This document shows positions 24,924 through 34,902 of a stretch of 64,000 nt of DNA, one piece after another. The stretch lies in contig QCGG01000006.1 of the NCBI GenBank assembly GCA_003280055.1, forward strand, positions 49,053-113,052, written 5' to 3'. The position numbers were made by a program, and so were the translations under genes. Position 1 is the stretch's first letter. Each line of letters opens with the position of its first letter. Source of the DNA: Prochlorococcus sp. AG-363-P19. GTDB lineage: Bacteria > Cyanobacteriota > Cyanobacteriia > PCC-6307 > Cyanobiaceae. The notes under the pieces were generated by a model, which saw nothing but the letters and a program-made list of their open reading frames with translations, did no database searches and was not told where the DNA came from.

Positions 24924-27439
24924 ATGACAAGTCAAGTGATCCATTGAATTCTCTTGAGCAGATAGATGATTTATTGAATAGGATCAGACTTCTTCAAAAG
25001 GCTTTGACGCTTGAATGTGAAAAAGGTTTTATAAATTTTCAGGGGCGGAAGGAGTTTTTTCACGAGTTCGTAGGACGTCAACTCTCGGAGTTTCAAGACC
25101 CACTGTTATCTATAGAAGCTAAGAATCAACTTAGAGACCTCTCAATTGAATTCTTTTCTTATCCTGATACGACTGAATCTGCACGAAGACGGTTAGTGAC
25201 GAAATCTCGCTCTACACTTTTTAGATTAAGTAAAGAAATAGAGCCAGAGGAGCCAATCTCACCCCCACGTCTTAGGTATTTAGTCGGTGATCATGGTACG
25301 ACTACTTCCAGCGAAATGTTGGAATCTTCCTTGAGTCTTGTGAGCCCACTTATGCAAATAAAAGGGGTAGGACAAAAGATTGCGGAGAAACTTTCGAACC
25401 TTGGAATTTTTTTAATTAAAGATCTATTGCTTTATTACCCAAGAGATTATGTGGATTACTCTTCATTGCGTCGTATATCCGACTTAAAGGCAGGTGAGAC
25501 AGCCACAATAGTTGCTACTGTGAGGAGATCAAATGGCTTTTCTAGTCCACGTAATCCAAATTTATCTATACTTGAACTGTATTTGGAGGATGTAACTGGA
25601 AGATTAAAGGTGACTCGTTTTTTTGCAGGTCGTAGATTTGCTAGTTATGCGTATATAAAAGGTCAAGCTTCTTTGTATCCTTCAGGATCAACGGTTGCTG
25701 TAAGTGGTTTAGTTAAGAGTGGAGATTATGGAATTAGCTTTAATGACCCTTTGATTGAGGTGATGAAAAGCCCTCATTCTCCCATTCGTTCGAGAAGTAT
25801 TGGACGTCTACTACCTGTTTATTCACTAAAGGATGGATTGAAGGCGGATACTTTTCGTGAAATTGTAGCGAAAGCTCTACTACAAGCGAATAAATTTTTA
25901 GACCCTCTTCCAACAAACACTTTGAAGGGATTGAATTTGCTTTCTCGAGCCGAGGCAATTGTTCAAATTCATCAACCAGATTCAAATGATTTATTACAGG
26001 CAGCGAGAAGAAGATTGGTATTTGATGAGTTTTTCTTTCTTCAACTTGGTTTGTTGCGTAAACGCTTTGAGATTCGTACTAGAAAGGCTCCCATTTTTAG
26101 GAATGAAATCCTACAAGGAGGTTTGGTGGAAAAATTTATTAGCCTTTTACCTTTCCCTTTGACTGGCGCACAACAAAGAGTATTGGCTGAAATCAGTTCT
26201 GATTTGTCAAGTAGTGAACCTATGGCAAGATTAATACAGGGAGACGTAGGCAGTGGAAAAACGGTTGTTGCTATTGCATCTCTTTTAAAGGCCGTTGAAT
26301 CAGGTTGGCAGGGTGCTTTGATGGCCCCTACTGAGGTATTAGCTTCTCAACACTATCGAACACTTTGTAAATGGTTACCACAGCTTCATGTCAACATTGA
26401 GTTGTTAACAGGATCTTCATCTCGATCAAGTAGACGATATATCTTGACGGACCTTGCCAATGGTTCTATCAAAATCCTTGTAGGAACTCATGCCTTGATA
26501 GAAGATCCCGTGATATTTGACCGGTTAGGCTTAGTCGTAGTAGATGAACAACATCGTTTTGGTGTCCACCAGAGAAATAACTTGCTTGGGAAGGGACTGC
26601 AACCACATTTACTTACAATGACAGCAACTCCAATTCCAAGGACACTAGCGCTCTCAATACATGGCGATCTCGACGTAAGTCAGATTGATGAACTCCCTCC
26701 AGGTCGTACTCCTATTCAAACCACTCTTCTTGACGGTAGTGAGAGAAATACAGCTTATGATGTTATTCGTGAGGAGATTTCTAAAGGCCAACGGGCATAT
26801 GTCATTTTGCCTTTAATAGAAGAATCTGAAAAGCTTGATCTTCGTTCTGCAGTGATGGCTCATAAAGAATTGTCGGAACAGATTTTCCCAGAATTTAAGG
26901 TAGGACTATTACATGGACGAATGGCGAACGCAGATAAGCAAGAGATAATACAAGATTTCTCAATAGGGAAGTGCCAGATACTTATTGCGACCACTGTTGT
27001 AGAAGTTGGCGTTGATGTGTCAGAAGCATCGGTAATGGTTATTGACCATGCTGATCGTTTTGGATTAGCTCAATTGCATCAACTTAGAGGTCGAGTAGGA
27101 AGGGGATCTTTTTCTTCTTATTGTTTCTTGGTTAATGAGAGCACAAGTCCTCTTGCTAAACAAAGGCTAGAGTTTCTCACCAAATCTAATGATGGCTTTG
27201 AAATTGCTGAAATCGATCTACGCTTGAGGGGACCGGGACAGATTCTTGGAATTAAACAATCAGGATTGCCAGATTTTGCTTTAGCAAGTCTTGTTGATGA
27301 TGCCGAGGTCCTTCAAGATGCGCGGCAGGAAGCTTTTCACTTATTAAATGAGGATCCAGAGTTAACCCACCACCCCTTGCTTCGGCAAATGCTGGATGAA
27401 ACCTGGCTAAAACTCAGCGGCAAGGCACATTTAAACTAA
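24893..27439 (+). CDS. recG: ATP-dependent DNA helicase RecG
   Basis: RecG remodels stalled replication forks and Holliday junctions. A wedge/OB domain (IKGVGQKIAEKLSNLGIFLIKDLLLYYPRDYVD) is followed by an SF2 helicase: motif I GDVGSGKTVVA, motif II VVDEQHRFGV (DEQH), motif III TATPIPRTL, then LLHGRM, and motif VI LHQLRGRVGRG. An N-terminal extension of about 150 residues precedes the wedge, as in cyanobacterial and plastid RecG. The start may be ATG 24893 (31-base overlap with the previous gene) or GTG 24920 (GTGA overlap with an AAAGGG ahead); both are plausible. Confidence 0.94.
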   Translation: MVGKSSEREVNDKSSDPLNSLEQIDDLLNRIRLLQKALTLECEKGFINFQGRKEFFHEFVGRQLSEFQDPLLSIEAKNQLRDLSIEFFSYPDTTESARRRLVTKSRSTLFRLSKEIEPEEPISPPRLRYLVGDHGTTTSSEMLESSLSLVSPLMQIKGVGQKIAEKLSNLGIFLIKDLLLYYPRDYVDYSSLRRISDLKAGETATIVATVRRSNGFSSPRNPNLSILELYLEDVTGRLKVTRFFAGRRFASYAYIKGQASLYPSGSTVAVSGLVKSGDYGISFNDPLIEVMKSPHSPIRSRSIGRLLPVYSLKDGLKADTFREIVAKALLQANKFLDPLPTNTLKGLNLLSRAEAIVQIHQPDSNDLLQAARRRLVFDEFFFLQLGLLRKRFEIRTRKAPIFRNEILQGGLVEKFISLLPFPLTGAQQRVLAEISSDLSSSEPMARLIQGDVGSGKTVVAIASLLKAVESGWQGALMAPTEVLASQHYRTLCKWLPQLHVNIELLTGSSSRSSRRYILTDLANGSIKILVGTHALIEDPVIFDRLGLVVVDEQHRFGVHQRNNLLGKGLQPHLLTMTATPIPRTLALSIHGDLDVSQIDELPPGRTPIQTTLLDGSERNTAYDVIREEISKGQRAYVILPLIEESEKLDLRSAVMAHKELSEQIFPEFKVGLLHGRMANADKQEIIQDFSIGKCQILIATTVVEVGVDVSEASVMVIDHADRFGLAQLHQLRGRVGRGSFSSYCFLVNESTSPLAKQRLEFLTKSNDGFEIAEIDLRLRGPGQILGIKQSGLPDFALASLVDDAEVLQDARQEAFHLLNEDPELTHHPLLRQMLDETWLKLSGKAHLN

Positions 27440-27784
27440 AAGTAATACTTTTCCACAAACGCTAGTCTTGCCTGAGACTCGTAATTAGATCAAGATTGTA
27501 TTTTCTTTCAAGTTGAATTGCTCTTGCCATAAGGGGAGGGGATGTAGCAAATGATTCTCAAATTTGTTTGGAAATGTTTTTGATGCATGAAAGCTTGCTT
27601 TTGCAGTCGTTTCAGTGGAAAATATAACCAGATTTAAAAATGAGTTAGTTGTTTAAAGCTTTGTAAAAATTTTTTGGTCAGCTTTGAGCCCATCCGGTTG
27701 ATCCGTCCTACCCCATAAAAACATCATGATTGTTTCTGTGGAAAAAATGACTTATCTTGTGGAAATTTAAGTTGTTGAACTTCT
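27440..27784. other. Gene-free spacer with a cluster of DnaA-box-like sites
   Basis: No ORF or RNA gene is visible in these 345 bases. Two exact copies of the cyanobacterial DnaA box TTTTCCACA occur, at 27449-27457 (plus) and 27737-27745 (minus). Two one-mismatch copies lie at 27614-27622 and 27758-27766 (both minus). An AT-rich stretch lies between them (about 27620-27680). Whether it binds DnaA is untested; dnaN and dnaA are not nearby. Confidence 0.5.
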
Positions 27785-28522
27785 ATGCTAAGACCTTGGA
27801 GTTCGGTCCCTATTGATGAGAAAGGAGAGCTCCTTCGCCCTATATCAAGTTCAATAAAACGTATTACGCCTCATCCTTATATTGCTATGGGTGCTCCTTA
27901 TGGTCAGGTCGATGATCCGTTCTGGCTTAGGGAAGGGGTTGTAAGTCGGCTGGATATAGCGCAAAAGAATTTAGTCGAAAAATTTTCAAATTATCGGCTG
28001 GCAATATTTGACGCATGGCGCCCAATTTCAGTACAGAATTTTATGTTTAAACATGCAATCGCAGCAGAATGTCGCTTACAGGGTTTGGAAGAATATGATT
28101 TTGACGATTCTTCTGAAAAGATGAAGGGGATCACTCAGAAAATTCAAAAGTTTTGGGCGCCTCCTTCTGATAACCCAGTGACACCACCACCACATAGTAC
28201 GGGAGGTGCGATTGATCTGACTTTGGTAGACCTAGACGATAAGTTAATCAATATGGGAGGAGAAATTGATGAAATAAGTGTTATTTCAGAGCCGGATTTT
28301 TATAAAAAAAAGGCACAGTTGAACCCAGACTCAGATTATGCCTTTTGGCATGAAAGGAGAAAAATTTTGTCTAGCGTAATGGTTGGAGCAGGGTTTGTTC
28401 AACATCCAAACGAATGGTGGCACTTTAGTTTTGGTGATCAACTTTGGGCTTGGTTTAAGGGGGAGAACAATGCAATTTATGGTAAATCTATGCCGCCAGA
28501 TATTAATTCTTTTATAGAATGA
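27785..28522 (+). CDS. VanX-like D-Ala-D-Ala dipeptidase (M15D)
   Basis: A 245-residue zinc dipeptidase of the VanX/DdpX type, which cleaves free D-Ala-D-Ala. The diagnostic elements are the DAWRP arginine motif (about 78-82), the zinc motif HSTGGAIDL (SxHxxGxAxD-like, about 139-147), and the catalytic/zinc EWWHF near the C-terminus. No signal peptide is visible, consistent with a cytoplasmic peptidoglycan-recycling enzyme. It is not next to van resistance regulators. Its last 46 bases overlap the convergent sir gene. A second M15 peptidase occurs about 5.5 kb away. Confidence 0.85.
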   Translation: MLRPWSSVPIDEKGELLRPISSSIKRITPHPYIAMGAPYGQVDDPFWLREGVVSRLDIAQKNLVEKFSNYRLAIFDAWRPISVQNFMFKHAIAAECRLQGLEEYDFDDSSEKMKGITQKIQKFWAPPSDNPVTPPPHSTGGAIDLTLVDLDDKLINMGGEIDEISVISEPDFYKKKAQLNPDSDYAFWHERRKILSSVMVGAGFVQHPNEWWHFSFGDQLWAWFKGENNAIYGKSMPPDINSFIE

Positions 28523-30327
28523 TATCCTTTATTATTTATATATTCTCCCAAGCTTAGTTTCATGCCTTTGTTTTTCCAGTCTATAAGCAGGGGCTCTATT
28601 GTTTCTTCTAGTTTACTCAGTGACATTTTTTGAAGATAAGGCTTTGCAAGTTTCTTTAGGTCTTGTGTTCCTCCAAGCCAAAGTTGATATTGATCTATTC
28701 CGCTTCCAACCAATCCAAGTTCAGCCATGTATGGACGAGCACAGCCATTAGGGCATCCTGTCATTCGTATTAGTATTGATTTGTTTATTTTATGCCTAGC
28801 TAATAATGCTTCTACTCTATCTATGATTTTTGGTAAATAACGCTCAGCTTCAGTCATGGCAAGACCACATAAAGGTAATGCCGGACAGGCAAGAGCCTGT
28901 CTCTCAAGTCTTGCGGGACTATGTGGATTTTTTATGCCAATTTCAGCAAGACTGTTTTTCACACTGGAGAGTTGCTGGGTACCTATATTGCAAAGAATCA
29001 GATTTTGATTAGGGGTTAGTCTTACATCAAGCTGATATTTTTGAATAATTTTATTTAGCCCTTCCTTTATCTCTCCCGATAATCTTCCAGCTAATAAAGG
29101 TATGCCAACAAACCACAATTTCTTGCTTTGCTTGTGCCAACCTAAATAATCTTCTATAGAGGCTTTACCTTCTTTTTTTAATTTCTCTATGTTATGAATA
29201 AAATATTTTCTAAGTTCTGATTTAAACCAATCTATACCCTGATCATTGATAAGATATTTCATACGAGCATGGCGTCTAATTCTTCGATCACCGTAGTCTC
29301 GTTGCAAAGCTAATATTGCTTGAACTAATTCTAAGATATTTTCTGCATCTACATATCCCAAGGGGTCGGCTACTCTTGCAAAAGTTTCTTCTTTGTTGTG
29401 AGTTCTTCCCATTCCGCCCCCGACATAAACATTGCAACCTTTTAAAGCACCATTCTTCTTAGTAAAAACAACTATTCCAATATCTTGTGTTAACAAATCA
29501 ACGGAATTGTCACCAGGTACAGTAACTGCACATTTAAATTTTCTAGGAAGGTATGTAGGACCATAAAGAGGTTCGTTTTTATCACCGCTATATACAGAGT
29601 TTTTAGTTTGCTTGCTACGTACTTTTCTTACCTTCTTGCTTGGATTGATTTTATAACTTAAGTCTCCGTCTGCCCAAAGCTCAAGATAAGCCTCCTCAGC
29701 AGCTTGCGGACTAAGAAGGTCTGCGATTTCTTTGGCCAATTCTCTTGCTGCTGGATATGCACCCTCTGTGAAAGGTGCGGCTGGGGCCATGACATTGCGA
29801 GAAATGTCGCCACAAGCTGCCAATGTGGATCCAAATGAAGAAATGATTTTGTTGATTACTTCATGCAAATTGTCTTTGCGAATGCCATGCATTTGAAATG
29901 CCTGACGTGTCGTTACTCTTAAGGTCTTGTTGCCCAGATTTTCTGATAAGGAATCGAGAGCATTAAATAGACCTGGTGAAATCCGACCCCCGGGACAACG
30001 AAGACGAAGCATCATTTGCCAATCTTTATCCTCTCCCCGCTTTCTCTTGTCTCTATTGTCTTGTTGATAGCTCCCATGAAACTTTAAAAGTTGTACAGCA
30101 TCATTAGAAAAGTGGTTGCTATTACTTCTTAGTTCAGTAAATAGTGGTTCTCGTAGATAATTGCTAGTTTCCTTAAACTTTTCGAACTTGCTTGGTTCGC
30201 TTGCATTTGCAATGCAAGCGGGAAACCCTTGTTCTAGATCTTTTTTTGTGGACTTTACACCTTCTTTCACGGCATTAAATCTCTCCTTGTCTACGGTAGC
30301 TAAAAGCAGAATACTTTTTTTGCTCAA
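28477..30327 (-). CDS. sir: Ferredoxin-sulfite reductase
   Basis: Sir reduces sulfite to sulfide with six electrons from ferredoxin, using siroheme and a 4Fe-4S cluster. The 616-residue protein has the two-repeat reductase layout. The substrate-binding basic residues are in RLRCPGGRIS and the TTRQAFQMHGI strand. The cluster/siroheme cysteines are CPALPLC and CPNGC, that is, a Cx5C...CxxxC arrangement. The first ~20 residues are not clearly homologous, so the true start could be internal. It is divergent from glyS with only 36 bases between start codons and overlaps vanX at its 3' end. Confidence 0.93.
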   Translation of the reverse strand: MSKKSILLLATVDKERFNAVKEGVKSTKKDLEQGFPACIANASEPSKFEKFKETSNYLREPLFTELRSNSNHFSNDAVQLLKFHGSYQQDNRDKRKRGEDKDWQMMLRLRCPGGRISPGLFNALDSLSENLGNKTLRVTTRQAFQMHGIRKDNLHEVINKIISSFGSTLAACGDISRNVMAPAAPFTEGAYPAARELAKEIADLLSPQAAEEAYLELWADGDLSYKINPSKKVRKVRSKQTKNSVYSGDKNEPLYGPTYLPRKFKCAVTVPGDNSVDLLTQDIGIVVFTKKNGALKGCNVYVGGGMGRTHNKEETFARVADPLGYVDAENILELVQAILALQRDYGDRRIRRHARMKYLINDQGIDWFKSELRKYFIHNIEKLKKEGKASIEDYLGWHKQSKKLWFVGIPLLAGRLSGEIKEGLNKIIQKYQLDVRLTPNQNLILCNIGTQQLSSVKNSLAEIGIKNPHSPARLERQALACPALPLCGLAMTEAERYLPKIIDRVEALLARHKINKSILIRMTGCPNGCARPYMAELGLVGSGIDQYQLWLGGTQDLKKLAKPYLQKMSLSKLEETIEPLLIDWKNKGMKLSLGEYINNKGYHSIKELISGGIDLP

Positions 30328-30363
30328 CTTTCAATAAAGTATGTAAAACAAGGTTTTTTAGAT

Positions 30364-32529
30364 TTGCCCAACTTTCTTCTTGAAATCGGGACCGAGGAAC
30401 TTCCTGCTGACTTCGCTCGTCTTGTATTGCCTCAGCTCGAGGAATTTGTTCGTTCTGACTTGGCACAGTTGCGAGTCTCATATGGCTCTATCTCATGCAA
30501 TAGCACTCCTAGAAGAATAGCTTTGCTTATTAGGAATCTGGCAACTTCGGCTGAGGATCACAATGATCTAAGGAAGGGACCCCCTGCAGAGAAGGCTTTT
30601 AATGATGGTTCTCCTACTTCTGCAGCAGTTGGTTTTGCTAAACGGCTTGGTATCCCTATAGAGGATTTATTAATAAAAGATACGGAGAAGGGTTCTTTTG
30701 TGTTTGCGAATATAAAGCAGGTTGGTGCGCGCACTTCTGAGATTCTAAAAAAACAGATTCCCTCTTGGGTTAATAGTCTCCAAGGCCGACGATTTATGCG
30801 TTGGGGGCAAGGTCAGATGCGATTTTCTCGTCCTATTAGGTGGTTGGTTGCGATTCTTGACCAAGAGTTAATCCCTGTCGCGCTTAATGGGACTGATCCG
30901 CAAATTTTTTCTAGCAAGAACAGTAGGGGGCATCGACTATATGAAGGGCTAATTAGTATTCCTTCAGCTGATGCTTATGAGAAGACTCTCAGCTCTTCGG
31001 GAGTGATTGTCAATCGAGATGAAAGAGCCACTTTTATTAAGGATCAGATTGACAGGGCAGCAAAAGCATTAAATGCAAAACCAGACTTGCCAAAAAGTTT
31101 ATTTGAAGAGCTTATAGATTTAGTGGAGTCTCCTGTCTTGATTGAAGGCTCTATTCCTGAAAAGTATCTTGATTTACCCCCTGAGGTGCTTAGTACTGTT
31201 ATGAGGGCTCATCAACGTTATGTACCACTGTATGTAGATAATTACTCGAAAGATCAATTAGTTGAAAATTCTAGAAATGTTTTGTTGCCTAAGTTCTTAT
31301 GCATAGGTAATGGGCTTAGCTCTTCAATTAATAAAGTTAGGTTGGGAAATGAACGTGTTTTAAAAGCAAGACTTTCAGATGCAGAGTTTTTTATTAATTT
31401 AGATAGGAGTAAAAAGAGTTCTGAACGTACACAAGAATTATCTACCGTTACTTTTGCTGAAGGTTTAGGATCGTTATTGGATCGTGTTGATCGTATTAAA
31501 TGGTTAGTCGACTCTTTGATTGGGCAATTACATGTTGACAAAGATTCGGGAGCTAATCTCCTTAAGGCAGCATCTCTTTGCAAGCATGATTTAGTTAGTC
31601 ATATGGTTGGAGAGTTTCCTGAGCTTGAAGGTGTCATAGGTGGTAAATACTTGCTTATGGAAGGGGAGGACAAAGCAGTCGCTTTAGCTGTTGCAGAGCA
31701 TTATTTACCTCGTGGTACTAATGACTCCTTGCCATCATCTCAAGCCGGTTCGATTTTAGCTGTAGCTGAAAGAATTGAATTGCTAGTCAGTATATTTTCT
31801 AGAGGAGGCCGCTCTAGCGGTTCGTCTGATCCCTATGGACTTCGAAGAGCTGCTAATGGTATTTTGCAAATAGTGTGGGAAAATAATTGGAAATTAGATT
31901 TAGATACTATTTTAAAAAAATCAATTCAATATTGGAATAAACTTTTTCCTGACTTTGAAAATGATCAATTAAAATTATATAATTCTTTGACGGAATTCTT
32001 CCGTCAAAGAATTATCAAGCTGCTTGAAGATTTTAAAATTGATTTTGATATAGTACAGGCAGTAGCAGGCAATTCAATCTCACCGAGTCGAATTCTTTCT
32101 GACCCTGAAGATGTAAGAGTACGTGCTGAGCTATTGCTGGAAATGAGGAGAAACGGAAAGCTATCTGATTTGCAGGCAGTTGTGACGCGAGCATCACGTC
32201 TTGCTGAAAAAGGAGATTTGCCAAAGTGTAGTTTAAGACCTTTAGAGGTTATAGACTTAGAACTTTTTGAGAAAGAGTGTGAGAGAAAAATGTTAAATGT
32301 ATTAGTAACTTTAGAGCCAATTGCGACAAATGTATCTGGAGTATGTTATGAAGATCTGGCTGAAGGACTTTCCTCTGGATCTGATGCATTGGCTTCTTTT
32401 TTTGATGGTGAAGGAAGTGTAATGGTTATGTCAGATGACATTAATATACGCTCTAATCGATTGAAATTACTAGGGGTACTACGAAACCAGGCATCAATCT
32501 TGGCTGACTTTAGCAAGTTAATCAGCTAG
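30364..32529 (+). CDS. glyS: Glycyl-tRNA synthetase beta subunit
   Basis: The beta subunit of the alpha2beta2 bacterial GlyRS, needed for tRNA-Gly recognition. The 721-residue protein starts at TTG 30364 with PNFLLEIGTEELPADF, the invariant family N-terminus, so the rare start is well supported. Further landmarks are RFMRWGQGQMRFSRPIRW, MRAHQRYVPLY, the HD-type LLKAASLCKHDLVSHMVGEFPELEG stretch split over about 25 residues, and the SDPYGLRRAANG motif. The alpha subunit gene glyQ is not in the window, as is common in cyanobacteria. Confidence 0.95.
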   Translation: MPNFLLEIGTEELPADFARLVLPQLEEFVRSDLAQLRVSYGSISCNSTPRRIALLIRNLATSAEDHNDLRKGPPAEKAFNDGSPTSAAVGFAKRLGIPIEDLLIKDTEKGSFVFANIKQVGARTSEILKKQIPSWVNSLQGRRFMRWGQGQMRFSRPIRWLVAILDQELIPVALNGTDPQIFSSKNSRGHRLYEGLISIPSADAYEKTLSSSGVIVNRDERATFIKDQIDRAAKALNAKPDLPKSLFEELIDLVESPVLIEGSIPEKYLDLPPEVLSTVMRAHQRYVPLYVDNYSKDQLVENSRNVLLPKFLCIGNGLSSSINKVRLGNERVLKARLSDAEFFINLDRSKKSSERTQELSTVTFAEGLGSLLDRVDRIKWLVDSLIGQLHVDKDSGANLLKAASLCKHDLVSHMVGEFPELEGVIGGKYLLMEGEDKAVALAVAEHYLPRGTNDSLPSSQAGSILAVAERIELLVSIFSRGGRSSGSSDPYGLRRAANGILQIVWENNWKLDLDTILKKSIQYWNKLFPDFENDQLKLYNSLTEFFRQRIIKLLEDFKIDFDIVQAVAGNSISPSRILSDPEDVRVRAELLLEMRRNGKLSDLQAVVTRASRLAEKGDLPKCSLRPLEVIDLELFEKECERKMLNVLVTLEPIATNVSGVCYEDLAEGLSSGSDALASFFDGEGSVMVMSDDINIRSNRLKLLGVLRNQASILADFSKLIS

Positions 32530-32554
32530 CTTAGATTTAATTTTTACCAAGAAT

Positions 32555-33901
32555 TTATTTTGAGACTTTATTTTTTTCAACTTTAATGCCGCCTTTTATA
32601 GTGCTTACGGCTAGCATTTTATTGACTTCATCATCATCTCTAACTGCAGAAGGCACTGGAGTATAACTTTCTGGGGCCAACGCTCTTCCTCTTAGTACTG
32701 ACCCTAATGTTAAAAGAGTTAGTTTTAGTTGTTGCCAGGGTTTCATCGTTACAACAGTTTTATACAGGTAGCTGTCAAAGGTAAGACGTTGTACATCCAT
32801 GTCGTCACACATTTCTACGAATGCTTCACGAGCTCCATCGTTGGAATAGAAAATATTTTGAAGAATTTCGAGGACTTTATATGTGGTGCCATATTTTTTA
32901 TCCCATTTCTTTAAGTATTTTTTGAGGTCTGTTTCAGTAGGAATTGTTTCCCCAGATCTACTTGCTTCTACTATTTCTTCTGCACACATTCTTCCACTTT
33001 TTGCAGCAAAGTAGATTCCTTCTCCTGAACTTTTAGTAACGTAACCTGCAGCATCTCCTACGAGAGCCATTCTGCCTACAACTCTTCTTGGCCTTGGATG
33101 CTCAGGGATTGGATGTGCTTCAACTTTAATAACTTCACCATTAACCAAACGCTTTTTAGCTCGTTCACGAACACCTACTTGTAGGCTTTTTATGAGGGAT
33201 TGGTTTTTTTGCATGGTTCCAGTGCCTACGGCAACATGGTCATATTTTGGAAAAACCCAACCATAGAAATCTGGCGAAACATCTGTCCCTACATACATCT
33301 CAGCAAGGTCTTCATAGTATTTCATCTCTTTCTCAGGTAGTTTAATTCTCTCTTGAAATGCGATTGCTACGTTGTAGTCACCTGCATCCATTGCTTTAGC
33401 TACGCGGCTGTTTGCGCCATCTGCCCCAATTAGTAGATCCACCTCAAGAGTTTTTGTTTCCCCAGTGGATTCTCCATTTGAGTAATCAGAATACGTAAGA
33501 GTGTATGGGCCTTGACGGTTAGTACCTGTATCAATCTTGGTAACTAATCCATTTACGAGGGTTGCTCCCAGCTCTGCTGCTCGGTTTCTCATGAAGGCAT
33601 CCATCACTTCTCTTCGGCACATTCCTATGTATTCGTTATCCGTTTCTCCATAAACCTTGTCAAGGCTTATGTCTACCTCACGATTGGATGGCGAAATCAT
33701 CCTCATATTGCGGACTTTTCGATCAATGATGGACTCTGGTAGATCGAATTCAGAGACCATGCATAGGGGGATTGCACCTCCACACGGTTTTGCATTGTCG
33801 AGCTTGCGTTCAAATATCCAGGTTTTTATGCCAGCTTTTGCAAGGATTTCAGCTGCACATGAACCACTTGGTCCACCACCAACCACTGCAACACGCATCA
33901 T
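32555..33901 (-). CDS. chlP: Geranylgeranyl reductase (chlorophyll phytyl synthesis)
   Basis: ChlP reduces the geranylgeranyl chain to phytyl for chlorophyll and tocopherol. The 448-residue flavoprotein begins RVAVVGGGPSGSCAAEILAKAG (FAD-binding GxGxxG), has the KPCGGAIPLCMV motif and the second FAD motif VGDAAGYVTKSSGEGIYFA. The C-terminal extension past 400 residues is typical of the plant/cyanobacterial enzyme. ATG at 33898 is an alternative start one codon in. It converges on glyS with 25 bases between stops and is divergent from the VanY-like gene. Confidence 0.94.
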   Translation of the reverse strand: MMRVAVVGGGPSGSCAAEILAKAGIKTWIFERKLDNAKPCGGAIPLCMVSEFDLPESIIDRKVRNMRMISPSNREVDISLDKVYGETDNEYIGMCRREVMDAFMRNRAAELGATLVNGLVTKIDTGTNRQGPYTLTYSDYSNGESTGETKTLEVDLLIGADGANSRVAKAMDAGDYNVAIAFQERIKLPEKEMKYYEDLAEMYVGTDVSPDFYGWVFPKYDHVAVGTGTMQKNQSLIKSLQVGVRERAKKRLVNGEVIKVEAHPIPEHPRPRRVVGRMALVGDAAGYVTKSSGEGIYFAAKSGRMCAEEIVEASRSGETIPTETDLKKYLKKWDKKYGTTYKVLEILQNIFYSNDGAREAFVEMCDDMDVQRLTFDSYLYKTVVTMKPWQQLKLTLLTLGSVLRGRALAPESYTPVPSAVRDDDEVNKMLAVSTIKGGIKVEKNKVSK

Positions 33902-34020
33902 TTGTTATGCCTTTCCTTGGAGTTGTTTTTGAAAAATAACACCCTAAGAAGGGATTCTGTTGAGCTCTACAGCTTAGCCCGTTACTATCGAAACATCATT
34001 TTCTATTTCTTTTTGTCTCG

Positions 34021-34734
34021 ATGACAGGCCGCTTCAAAGAGCTTAGGGATGACATCCCAGTGGCTAGCAGGTCAGTCTCAAGAAGGCCTCCTTTGATGAA
34101 GGTTTTTTTGTTTTTTGGAGTGATTGCACTCGTTCCCTTTTTTGTTATTAGATATAGGCCTACCTCGCTTATGAAAGTTCCTCTTGATTTAGAGCCAATT
34201 AGTAATGAAAATGTTTCTTTAGATGGACGGCTTTTGGGGCATTTCCCTTATTCAGAGGCTGATCCGACTAAATTGGTCAGCGTTTATCCAGGTGTAAGGG
34301 TTCATTTAGATACAGCAAAAGCTTTGAATGAGATGCTTTCTGCAGCAGCATTAGATGGGATCTCTCTTAGTTTGCTTAGTGGTTATCGATCTCATCAATT
34401 ACAAAAGGAAATCTTTTTTGATGTCAAATCTCATAGAAATCAGACAGCAGCTCAGAGGGCTAAAGTATCTGCTCCACCTGGTTATTCAGAGCACAGCACT
34501 GGCTATGCAATTGACTTAGGTGATGCCACTAGACCTGAAACTCATTTTCGTGAGGAATTTCATACCACTAGGGCTTTTAAATGGCTTCAAAGGAATGCTC
34601 CTAGATATCACTTCACGCTTTCTTTCCCAGAGGGTAATCATCAAGGTGTGAGTTACGAACCTTGGCATTGGAGATTTGAGGGATCTGCAGACGCTCTGCG
34701 AGAATTTGAGAAGGCGCGGATTCATTCTCACTAA
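34021..34734 (+). CDS. VanY-like D-alanyl-D-alanine carboxypeptidase (M15B)
   Basis: A 237-residue exported or anchored metallopeptidase that trims the terminal D-Ala of peptidoglycan stem peptides. One membrane segment lies at about residues 24-41 (KVFLFFGVIALVPFFVI) after a basic N-terminus. The peptidase domain has the SGYRSHQLQKEIF helix, the zinc motif EHSTGYAIDLGD and the terminal EPWHWRFEG. It stands alone between chlP and typA. With the VanX-like enzyme at 27785 it gives the window two members of the M15 family acting on D-Ala-D-Ala-type bonds. Confidence 0.85.
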   Translation: MTGRFKELRDDIPVASRSVSRRPPLMKVFLFFGVIALVPFFVIRYRPTSLMKVPLDLEPISNENVSLDGRLLGHFPYSEADPTKLVSVYPGVRVHLDTAKALNEMLSAAALDGISLSLLSGYRSHQLQKEIFFDVKSHRNQTAAQRAKVSAPPGYSEHSTGYAIDLGDATRPETHFREEFHTTRAFKWLQRNAPRYHFTLSFPEGNHQGVSYEPWHWRFEGSADALREFEKARIHSH

Positions 34735-34902
34735 AACTATTAGTAAAATTAAGGCTTAAGTTCTATGGTGTTTACTTGTATCAGTTAAGGTTCAACGACT
34801 CTGAAAGTCAAATCATTCTTGGCTGATTGGCTCCTTAGGCTGAGAACACTATCTTTTGCTTCCCTGAATTCATTCACTATTTCTTCTGGTATTTTTTCTC
34901 CT

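Noticed and set aside
27440..27784. Calling this spacer oriC
   Set aside because: DnaA-like boxes exist, but dnaN/dnaA are absent and no GC-skew test was possible; reported only as a DnaA-box cluster.
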